27,834 nucleotides of DNA. It comes from CAZCFB01 sp964511535. Its GTDB lineage: Bacteria > Myxococcota_A > Polyangia > GCA-2747355 > CAZCFB01. This document shows, piece by piece, positions 1-6,242 of the stretch. How positions within the stretch are numbered: position 1 is the stretch's first letter; each line of letters starts with the position of its first letter. Location: positions 1 through 27,834 of the forward strand of contig CAZEFW010000128.1 in NCBI GenBank assembly GCA_964511535.1, given 5' to 3'. The translations under genes and the position numbers were made by a program. The notes beneath the pieces were generated by a model that was not told the DNA's origin, ran no database searches, and saw only the letters and a program-made list of their open reading frames with translations.

Positions 1-90
1 CGCTTCGTGCGCTGGGAGGTGGGCGAGGGCATCGAGGTGGTCAAGAAGGACTACGCCGAAGAGATCGCGGAGATGACCGGCCAGAAGTAG
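1..90 (+). CDS. tsf: Elongation factor Ts, C-terminal end (partial)
   Basis: The window opens inside a reading frame that ends with TAG at 88-90. The last 29 residues read RFVRWEVGEGIEVVKKDYAE followed by EIAEMTGQK. The RF-VR-E-GEGIE pattern is the usual carboxy end of EF-Ts, the nucleotide exchange factor that regenerates EF-Tu-GTP during translation elongation. The position directly before pyrH and frr matches the widespread rpsB-tsf-pyrH-frr order and supports the call. Only the tail is present, so nothing can be said about the EF-Tu-binding core or the start. Confidence 0.88.
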   Translation, partial: RFVRWEVGEGIEVVKKDYAEEIAEMTGQK

Positions 91-124
91 AGGTAGCTGC
101 ATCAAAACGGGACGAGGAGCGGCC

Positions 125-856
125 GTGGAACCGGTATTTGGTAGGGTCCTGATCAAGCTGAGCGGAGAGGCGCTGGCGGGCGAACAGCAGACCGGCATCG
201 ATCCCGGTATGCTGGGCGAGGTGGCTGACCAGGTGGCCGAGATTCACGGCCTCGGGGTGCAGGTGGCCCTGGTGCTGGGCGGCGGAAACATCTTCCGCGG
301 CCTCAAGGGCAGCGCGGCCGGCATGGAGCGCCCCACCGCCGACGCCATGGGTATGCTGGCCACGGTGATCAACTGCCTGGCGCTGGAGGACGCCCTGCGT
401 CAGCGGGGCATGGGCGCCCGTACATACAGCGCCATGCCCGTTGGGGCGGCTGCCAGGGTCTACGCCAGGCGCGAGGCCCTGGAGAGCCTGGAGGCCGGTG
501 AGGTGGTGCTGCTGGCCGCCGGCACGGGCAACCCGTACTTCACGACCGACACCGCGGCCGCGCTGCGAGCCCTGGAGCTGGGGGCAGAGGTGCTGGTCAA
601 GGCCACCAAGGTGGACGGCATTTACGACAGCGACCCCGAACAAAATCCCAACGCGACGCGCTTTGACAGGCTAACCTACTCCGAGATCCTGGCGCAGCAG
701 CTGGGGGTTATGGACCTGACCGCCGTTACGCTCTGTCGGGAGAACGGGTTGCCGCTGCAGGTGTGCAACCTGAAAGTTGCAGGCAACATCCGCCGGGTGA
801 TGCTGGGCGAGGACGTCGGCACCCGGGTCATGGCTGAAGGGAGCGAACAGAAATGA
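125..856 (+). CDS. pyrH: UMP kinase (uridylate kinase)
   Basis: The product phosphorylates UMP to UDP in the cytoplasm, a step of pyrimidine nucleotide synthesis, and belongs to the amino-acid-kinase fold. The 243 residues match the normal bacterial length. Visible motifs are KLSGEAL near residue 11, the glycine loop LGGGNIFRG at 51-59, GTGNPYFTTDTAA at 133-145 (UMP/ATP site) and KATKVDGIYDSDP at 159-171. The start is GTG at 125, chosen because GAGGAG lies about 6 nt upstream and the N-terminus then aligns with the family. The last codons overlap the frr start (ATGA), so the two genes are probably translationally coupled. Activity in this family is typically GTP-activated and UTP-inhibited; that is family knowledge, not visible here. 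Confidence 0.97.
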   Translation: MEPVFGRVLIKLSGEALAGEQQTGIDPGMLGEVADQVAEIHGLGVQVALVLGGGNIFRGLKGSAAGMERPTADAMGMLATVINCLALEDALRQRGMGARTYSAMPVGAAARVYARREALESLEAGEVVLLAAGTGNPYFTTDTAAALRALELGAEVLVKATKVDGIYDSDPEQNPNATRFDRLTYSEILAQQLGVMDLTAVTLCRENGLPLQVCNLKVAGNIRRVMLGEDVGTRVMAEGSEQK

Positions 857-1410
857 TCAACGACATACTGGACGACCTGAAGTCTGGAATGGGCAGCAGC
901 ATCGAGGCCCTCCAACGCGAGCTGGCCAAGCGCCGTACTGGCCGGGCAAACGCGGCCATCCTCGACGGGATCAAGGTGGATTATTACGGCAGCAAGTCGC
1001 CCCTGAACCAGGTGGCGTCGGTGAAGGTGCCGGACCACAGCCTGATCACCATCCAGCCGTGGGAGAAGACCCTGGTGCCGGTGATCGAGAAGGCGATCCA
1101 GGTCTCGTCCCTGGGGCTGACCCCCAGCTCGGACGGCACCATCATCCGCATCCCGATCCCGCCGCTGACCACCGAGCGCCGCCAGGAGCTGGTCAAGGAG
1201 GTCAAGAAGCTGGGCGAGGAGGCGAAGATCGCCCTGCGCAACCAGCGCCGCGACGCCAACGACATGCTCAAGTCCCTGGAGAAGGACAAGGAGATCTCCG
1301 AGGACGAGCTGCATCGCACGCTGACCAAGGTGCAAGAGATCACCGACGAGTTCGTCAAGAAGGTGGACGGCATCGTCGGGGAGAAGGAAGAGGAGATCAT
1401 GGAGTTTTAG
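853..1410 (+). CDS. frr: Ribosome recycling factor
   Basis: RRF acts with EF-G to split post-termination ribosomes. The 185-residue length is canonical. Motifs include RTGRANAAILDGIKVDYYG (about residues 28-46), followed by a PLNQVASV segment, and IPPLTTERRQELVK in the middle. The charged C-terminal helix (KEISEDELHR to the VGEKEEEIMEF end) forms part of the three-helix bundle. The ATG at 853 overlaps the pyrH stop by ATGA. The TAG stop (1408-1410) falls within the outer arm of a large palindrome that begins at 1409, so the gene end and the palindromic element are fused. Confidence 0.97.
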   Translation: MINDILDDLKSGMGSSIEALQRELAKRRTGRANAAILDGIKVDYYGSKSPLNQVASVKVPDHSLITIQPWEKTLVPVIEKAIQVSSLGLTPSSDGTIIRIPIPPLTTERRQELVKEVKKLGEEAKIALRNQRRDANDMLKSLEKDKEISEDELHRTLTKVQEITDEFVKKVDGIVGEKEEEIMEF

Positions 1411-1570
1411 GAGCGTGTCGCGCATAGAATAACGCATTGCCAGGCTTGTTCTTGAAATCACTGGCTTTGTTTCTCGTCAGTTGCTTGCCGCCAGCAAGCG
1501 CCTTCCTCGCGCCGTGCCAGTGATTCCAATTACTTCGCCTGGCTCGATTCTCTATCCGCGACACGCTCCT
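1409..1570. repeat. Nested palindromic element, MITE-like
   Basis: A 162-bp segment is built from three nested inverted repeats. The outer arms AGGAGCGTGTCGCG (1409-1422) and CGCGACACGCTCCT (1557-1570) are a perfect 14-bp match. The middle arms AATCACTGGC (1456-1465) and GCCAGTGATT (1516-1525) are a perfect 10-bp match. The inner arms GCTTGC (1483-1488) and GCAAGC (1494-1499) enclose CGCCA. The outer arms also show partial pairing further inward (ATAGA against TCTAT). It encodes nothing convincing. The symmetry and terminal repeats suggest a miniature mobile element or a large RNA hairpin that could also terminate the tsf-pyrH-frr transcript. No target-site duplication is evident. The structure is seen directly; mobility is inferred. 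Confidence 0.75.
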
Positions 1571-1625
1571 GGTCCCTGGCCCGAGAAACTCCAGCCAATA
1601 ACTTGCTCTCCTACATGGACGTACA

Positions 1626-1631
1626 TATCCT
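1626..1631 (+). promoter_or_regulatory. Possible -10 element for the 1638 gene (leaderless type)
   Basis: The hexamer TATCCT ends 6 nt before the ATG at 1638, and TTGCTC lies 17 bp upstream of it (TTG half-match to -35). No Shine-Dalgarno sequence precedes the start. Transcription would begin at or next to the ATG. The same TATCCT-N6-ATG arrangement precedes the gene at 14870. Confidence 0.3.
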
Positions 1632-1637
1632 ACCTGT

Positions 1638-1826
1638 ATGTCCAAAGACTACATCATCGGAAAGAGCACCGAGCAGCGCTGTGACGACCATCTGCAGGAG
1701 TGCCGCGGGCAGTCAGGCCGCGTGCAGTTGTGGATCGACTACAACAACCGGCGCATCGATCACCTGTCGAACTTCGTGGAAGAGCGCATGGCTCGCATCG
1801 ACCGCCTGATGAAGAAGGGCGGCTGA
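1638..1826 (+). CDS. Small hypothetical protein (62 aa)
   Basis: I do not recognise this gene. It would encode 62 residues starting MSKDYIIGKSTEQRCDDH and ending RIDRLMKKGG. The protein is polar and charged with two cysteines (in the RCDDHLQEC stretch) and a likely helical C-terminal half (NRRIDHLSNFVEERMARIDRL). No signal peptide or membrane segment is visible. There is no Shine-Dalgarno motif before the ATG, but a possible -10 hexamer sits 6 nt upstream. The codon pattern (G/C-rich third positions in the C-terminal half) fits coding DNA, but the size leaves real doubt. Confidence 0.5.
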   Translation: MSKDYIIGKSTEQRCDDHLQECRGQSGRVQLWIDYNNRRIDHLSNFVEERMARIDRLMKKGG

Positions 1827-1978
1827 TACAGCTCGGATCCTGGCAGTGTCGTACCGCAGGTACCACTACTACGCCCTGTCTCCGTGGTGCTCCGTAGCGT
1901 AGTACCAGTCCCCACTCCGGAAAATCCAGCCGGAGACCTTCTTTAACGCGTTGTAATCAAAGACATTAAATCAAATCA

Positions 1979-2046
1979 GCGCCATGGCGCCTGGAAGGGG
2001 TGGCAGAAAGGCCACTTTTGTGGATCAATTACCCCGTTTTCCACAA
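1979..2046. other. Cluster of short palindromes upstream of the 2085 gene
   Basis: The 258-bp gap between small genes (1827-2084) holds several symmetric motifs: a perfect 12-bp palindrome GCGCCATGGCGC (1979-1990), the inverted repeat GTGGC-N6-GCCAC (2000-2015), and TTGTGGA (2018-2024) mirrored by TCCACAA (2040-2046). The last arm is part of TTTTCCACA (2037-2045), which fits the DnaA-box consensus TTWTNCACA. These could be operators or hairpins of a leader; there is no direct evidence for which. Confidence 0.4.
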
Positions 2047-2084
2047 TGAGTGTCCCCTTTTCTTGGAGCCATAGGAGCTAAGAG

Positions 2085-2312
2085 ATGCCCAAGACTGTTT
2101 GCCCCATCGAGCGTGGTGAGTTCAAGGAGTTTGCACAGCCGGTTGAGATGATCATCAACGGCACCAAGGTGATGGCCGACCCCAAGGAGTTCCAGACCAG
2201 CTCTTTCGGCTGGTACTTCTCCGGCAAGGTCTCGGTGGAGGTCAACGGCAAGATGCTGCCGGTGCAGGTCGGCTGCAACCTCACCGTCGTCGGCAGCAAG
2301 AACCTGCCCTAG
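2085..2312 (+). CDS. Small conserved-looking hypothetical protein (75 aa)
   Basis: I do not recognise a family. The ATG at 2085 is preceded by AGGAG about 10 nt upstream, a good ribosome-binding site, and the frame has normal high-GC codon use, so it is probably real. The sequence begins MPKTVCPIERGEFKEFAQ and continues with alternating hydrophobic/polar stretches (MIINGTKV, FGWYFSGKVSVEVNGKML, QVGCNLTVVGSK) that suggest a small beta-rich cytoplasmic domain. There are two cysteines, at residues 6 and about 64. No signal or membrane segment is visible. It lies alone between two intergenic regions, so context gives no function. Confidence 0.7.
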   Translation: MPKTVCPIERGEFKEFAQPVEMIINGTKVMADPKEFQTSSFGWYFSGKVSVEVNGKMLPVQVGCNLTVVGSKNLP

Positions 2313-2442
2313 GCTTTCGTTCTGATCACAACCCCGTGGTGGTTCCCCTTTCAAGGTAGTGGGGGGCACGGTATCGTTGCGCGCTGAGGAGGAGCCAGGC
2401 GCGCGCCCCTGACCATTTCCCTGGCCCCCAGCTAGACGCAAA

Positions 2443-3381
2443 ATGGATTTTTTCGTGCTCGGCAGCGGCGGCATGATGCCCATGCCCCGCCGTGGTCTCA
2501 CCTCGGTGGCCATGCGCCACGAGGGCGAGGTCTATCTGTTCGATTGTGGTGAGGGGACCCAGGTGACCTACAAGGCGCTGCACCTGGGATTGCGCGCCCT
2601 GCGGTTCATCGCCATCACTCACCTGCATGGTGACCATGTGCTCGGCCTGCCCGGCCTGTTGATGCTGCGAGCGCAGATGCCGGACCCCGAGCCGTTGACC
2701 ATCCTCGGGCCTCCGGGGCTGGAGCGGTTCATTCGCAACGTTCGTCGAGATCTCGCCATGTACATCAACTACGAGATCCAGGTGGTGAGCTGGCCCGGGG
2801 GGAGCGGCCCTGACCTGGCCTACGAGGACGAACATGTGCAGGTCCGCTGGCGCAAGCTGAACCACTCGGTGCTCTGCCTCGGCTACCGGCTCGAGACCCA
2901 CCCGCGCCCCGGGCGGTTCGACCCGGAGGCGGCCCGGTCTCTCGGCGTGCCCGTGGGGCCGCTGTGGGGCCAGCTGCAGCAGGGGGAGGCGGTGCAAAAC
3001 GCGGCGGGCGAGACGGTGCGGGCCGACCAGGTGCTTGGCCCCGAGCGCCGCGGGCTGCGGGCCGCATTCGTCACCGACACGGCCCCGTGCGCCAACATCG
3101 GCGCGCTGCTCGATGGGGCCGACGTGGCCTTCGTGGAGGGCATGTTCCTGTCGGAGCATGCGCAGGAAGGGACGCTGAAAAAGCACATGACAGTGGAGCA
3201 GGCCGCGGCAGAGGCGAGCCGCGCCGGAGTGGACGAGCTGGTGCTGGTCCACCTCAGCCCGCGCTACAGCAACCAGGAGGTGCCCCGCGTCACGGAGGAG
3301 GCCTCGCGCCACCACGACAAGGCGCGCGCCGCCACCGACGGCATGACCTTCAGCCGTGGCGCGCCGGATGAAACAGACTGA
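2443..3381 (+). CDS. rnz: Ribonuclease Z (tRNA 3' endonuclease)
   Basis: RNase Z is a zinc-dependent metallo-beta-lactamase-fold endonuclease that trims the 3' end of pre-tRNAs. The 312-residue length is that of the short bacterial form. The metal motif THLHGDHVLGLPGLL has H60, H62, D64 and H65. Further expected ligands are H141 (KLNHSVLCLGYRLE), D212 (FVTDTAP) and H270 (VLVHLSPRYS). The stretch GRFDPEAARSLGVPVGPLWG (158-177) is characteristic of RNase Z and separates it from other hydrolases of the fold. The ATG at 2443 lacks a clear Shine-Dalgarno sequence but gives the canonical N-terminus. It precedes the RND exporter by 53 nt without obvious functional relation. Confidence 0.95.
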   Translation: MDFFVLGSGGMMPMPRRGLTSVAMRHEGEVYLFDCGEGTQVTYKALHLGLRALRFIAITHLHGDHVLGLPGLLMLRAQMPDPEPLTILGPPGLERFIRNVRRDLAMYINYEIQVVSWPGGSGPDLAYEDEHVQVRWRKLNHSVLCLGYRLETHPRPGRFDPEAARSLGVPVGPLWGQLQQGEAVQNAAGETVRADQVLGPERRGLRAAFVTDTAPCANIGALLDGADVAFVEGMFLSEHAQEGTLKKHMTVEQAAAEASRAGVDELVLVHLSPRYSNQEVPRVTEEASRHHDKARAATDGMTFSRGAPDETD

Positions 3382-3397
3382 AGGCTCGTCGCGGGTA

Positions 3398-3426
3398 GTG
3401 ACGTGATGAGCAATGAAGGCTAGATT
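3398..3426 (+). promoter_or_regulatory. Candidate sigma-70 promoter for the RND exporter
   Basis: GTGACG (3398-3403) and TAGATT (3421-3426) are separated by exactly 17 bp, each matching four of six consensus positions. The -10 ends 8 nt before the ATG at 3435, and no Shine-Dalgarno sequence lies between, so the mRNA may be leaderless. Confidence 0.4.
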
Positions 3427-3434
3427 AGCCCCCC

Positions 3435-6236
3435 ATGCGTGACCGCCTGCTGCGTATATGGTGTCGTCTGGTGCTGGGCCACCCCCAGGCGGTGCTGCTG
3501 TGCGTGCTCGCCGTCTCGGTGGCGGCGGCGGTGGTGGTCCCCGGGCTGCGCGTGGAGGCGGGGCACTCCAGCCTGGAGGCCAAGGACAACCCCCACTACA
3601 AGCGGTTCGACGACTTCCTGCACAAGTTCGGCTCTCCCAACATGCTCATCGCCCTGGCCGAGGGTGGGGACGAGGCCCTCCGTCGCGAGGTGATCGCCGA
3701 GCTGCTGAAGACCTTGCCGGCCCCGCCCGCGAGCGCCACCGCAAGCCCGACGCCCGGCCCCTGTCGCGCCGATGGGCCTGCCAACAGCCCCTCCTGTGTG
3801 CGCGATGTGGTGGGGCGGGTGGACACCGAGGGGTTCAAGGGCCAGGCGCTGCTCTACCTCGAAAAGGGGCAGCTCGAGTCTCTGGTCAAGAGCCTCGGCG
3901 GCGACGGCGGCGTGCTGGCCAGCCTGGCCAGGGCAGACAGCCTCGCCGCCCTGCTGGGGGCCGTGACCGCCGAGATCGAGCGGCGGGCCCAGGAGCCCGC
4001 GCCCAAGGGCAAGGACCGTGAGCAGGCCAAAGACGCCATGGCGGCGGTGGGCAAGGCGTTCGACGAGCTCACCCGGCGCGTCAAGGAGGAGGGCCGCGCC
4101 GCGGTGAGCCTGCAGGACGCGCTGCTGCCCACGGAGGTGCGCGGCGGGGTGGACAGCAAGGGCTACTTCTCCTCGTCGGACGGCGTGTTCAAGCTGTGCC
4201 TGGTGCGGCCGATCAACGACTCGGACGAGCCCGCTGTGGTGGTGCCCTTCGTGGAGTATGTGCAGGGCCGCGCCGACGCCGCCGCGAAGAAGATCAACGC
4301 CGCCTGCGCCGCGGCTCAGGCGCGCTGCAAGGGGGGCCCGGTGAAGGTCACGCTCACCGGCATGCCGGCCATCATCGCCGACGAGACCGCGGTGCTGGCC
4401 CACGACATCACGCTGACCTCGGTGGTGGCGCTGCTCGGCATCCTGGCGCTCTTCTTCCTCGGCTTCCGGTCGCTGCGCCAGACGGTGCTCGGCCTGCTGC
4501 CGCTGCTGCTCGGCCTGCTCTGGACCCTCGCCTTCGCGCACCTCGCGTTCGACACGCTGAACCTGGTCACCTCCGCCTTCATCGTCACCCTGCTCGGCCT
4601 CGGCATCGACTTCGCCGTGCACCTGCTGTCCCGCTTCAACGAGGGGCGCCTGGCGGGCAAGGACCCGCGGGCGGCGGCCGAGGTGGCGCTCATGGGCGCC
4701 GGGCCGGGCATCCTCACCGGCGCGCTCACCACCGCGGGCGCATTTTTGGCGCTCGCGTCGAGCAAGTTCCTCGCCTTCGCCCAGCTCGGCGTCATCACCG
4801 GCGTGGGGCTGATCTGCGTGCTGGTGGTGACCCTGTCGGTGATGCCGGCCATGCTCGTCACGCCGCGGCTGCGCTTTTTGCAGGGCAAAGGCAAGCCGAA
4901 GACCATCGCGCGGCCCTTCTTCGGCGTCTCAGACATTGTGGTGCGCTACCGCTGGGTGGTCATCGTCATCGGCCTCGGCAGCGCTGCCGGCATGCTCGTG
5001 GCGGCCCAGAGCATCCCCTGGTCCTACGACTACATGAAGCTGATGCCCGAGGGCCTCGACTCGGTGGAGGCCATGGGCAAGGTGACCCGCAAGTCCGACT
5101 TCTCGGCCGAGGTCTCGGCGGTGGTTGCAAGCTCGCTGGACGAGGCGCGGAGCTTCGGCGAGGCGCTCGAGGGCAAGGCGACCATCCGCCGGGCCGAGTC
5201 GCTGGCCCAGTACCTGCCGCGCCAGCAGAAGGAGAAGCTGGGTCTGCTGGCGAAGCTCGCCCCGGTGCTCGAGGGGCGCGTCAAGCCCGCGGCCGCGGCC
5301 GTGGACCTCGAGGCGGTTCAGGACGCGGTGGAGGAGCTCAAGGACGCCCTGGAGGAGGCCCAGTTCGACGCCAGGAGCGGCGGGGCCCACGACGACGCGA
5401 AGCTGCTCGACGCGCCGATGAAGGCGGTCAAGCGGCTGGACGACGCCCTGAGCGAGGTGCCCGAGGCTGACGCCGTGCGCCGCCTGGCCAAGCTGCAGGG
5501 GGCGCTGCTGGACAGCCTCGACGAGGGCCTGTCGGTGCTGCAGCGGAACATCGACGCCGACCCGATCACCATCAAGGCGCTGCTCGACGGGCTGCCCCCT
5601 GGCATGCGCGACCGCCTGCACAACGAAGGCAAGTTCGCGGTGTTCGCCTACCCGGCGCAGCCGATCTGGGACAAGGCGTTTTTGCAGCAGCTGGTCAGCG
5701 AGCTGCGCGCGGTGAGCCCCGAGGCCACCGGCTTCCCGGTGACCCACTGGGAGACCAGCTCGGCCATCGAGGACGGCTTCAAGGACGCCTCCATCATCGC
5801 CCTGCTGGCCCTGGTGATCCTGTTGACCATCGACTTCCGCAGCCTGCGCTACACGCTGCTGGCCATGGCGCCCCTGGGCATGGGCATCGCCTGGATGTGG
5901 GGCGGCCTGTCGCTGCTCGGGCTGAGCTACAACTTCGTCAACATCATCGCCTTCCCCCTGATCATCGGCATCGGGGTCGCCTCGGGGGTGCATATCCTGC
6001 ACCGCTACCGTCAGGAGGGGGAGCGCCACATCGCCCCGGTGGTGCGCTACACCGGCATGGCCATCTTCCTGTCGGCGGCCACCACCATGGTCGGCTTCGG
6101 CTCGCTGTCCCTGGCCCAACACGCCGGCGCCGCATCGCTGGGTAACGTGCTGCTGCTCGGGGTGGGCGCCTGCCTGCTGACGGCGGTGCTCTTCCTGCCC
6201 GCGCTCATCGCGCTGCTCCGGCGGCACGAGGGCTGA
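3435..6236 (+). CDS. RND/MMPL-family exporter (HpnN-like)
   Basis: This 933-residue inner-membrane protein has the two-fold RND/MMPL layout. There is one TM near residues 18-36, a large periplasmic loop (about 37-315), a block of five TMs (about 318-480, including LTSVVALLGILALFFLGF and LGLGIDFAVHLLSRFNEG), then a second TM (about 507-526), a helical periplasmic loop and a final five-TM block ending LLTAVLFLPALIALLRR. The GxGIDFAVHLLSRF and IGIGVASGVHILHRY segments are the family signatures in TM4 and TM10. The closest families I know are the hopanoid-associated HpnN and related lipid exporters; the substrate cannot be read from sequence. No Shine-Dalgarno precedes the ATG; the start is supported by the nearby promoter-like pair. 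The lipoprotein gene begins 6 nt after the stop, so the two are almost certainly co-expressed. Confidence 0.88.
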   Translation: MRDRLLRIWCRLVLGHPQAVLLCVLAVSVAAAVVVPGLRVEAGHSSLEAKDNPHYKRFDDFLHKFGSPNMLIALAEGGDEALRREVIAELLKTLPAPPASATASPTPGPCRADGPANSPSCVRDVVGRVDTEGFKGQALLYLEKGQLESLVKSLGGDGGVLASLARADSLAALLGAVTAEIERRAQEPAPKGKDREQAKDAMAAVGKAFDELTRRVKEEGRAAVSLQDALLPTEVRGGVDSKGYFSSSDGVFKLCLVRPINDSDEPAVVVPFVEYVQGRADAAAKKINAACAAAQARCKGGPVKVTLTGMPAIIADETAVLAHDITLTSVVALLGILALFFLGFRSLRQTVLGLLPLLLGLLWTLAFAHLAFDTLNLVTSAFIVTLLGLGIDFAVHLLSRFNEGRLAGKDPRAAAEVALMGAGPGILTGALTTAGAFLALASSKFLAFAQLGVITGVGLICVLVVTLSVMPAMLVTPRLRFLQGKGKPKTIARPFFGVSDIVVRYRWVVIVIGLGSAAGMLVAAQSIPWSYDYMKLMPEGLDSVEAMGKVTRKSDFSAEVSAVVASSLDEARSFGEALEGKATIRRAESLAQYLPRQQKEKLGLLAKLAPVLEGRVKPAAAAVDLEAVQDAVEELKDALEEAQFDARSGGAHDDAKLLDAPMKAVKRLDDALSEVPEADAVRRLAKLQGALLDSLDEGLSVLQRNIDADPITIKALLDGLPPGMRDRLHNEGKFAVFAYPAQPIWDKAFLQQLVSELRAVSPEATGFPVTHWETSSAIEDGFKDASIIALLALVILLTIDFRSLRYTLLAMAPLGMGIAWMWGGLSLLGLSYNFVNIIAFPLIIGIGVASGVHILHRYRQEGERHIAPVVRYTGMAIFLSAATTMVGFGSLSLAQHAGAASLGNVLLLGVGACLLTAVLFLPALIALLRRHEG

Positions 6237-6242
6237 TCCCAC

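Noticed and set aside
1846..1910. Hairpin from GGTACCACTACTACGC and GCGTAGTACC in the gap after the 62-aa gene
   Set aside because: The pairing needs bulges and only about 7-8 bp are continuous, so I did not list it as a feature.
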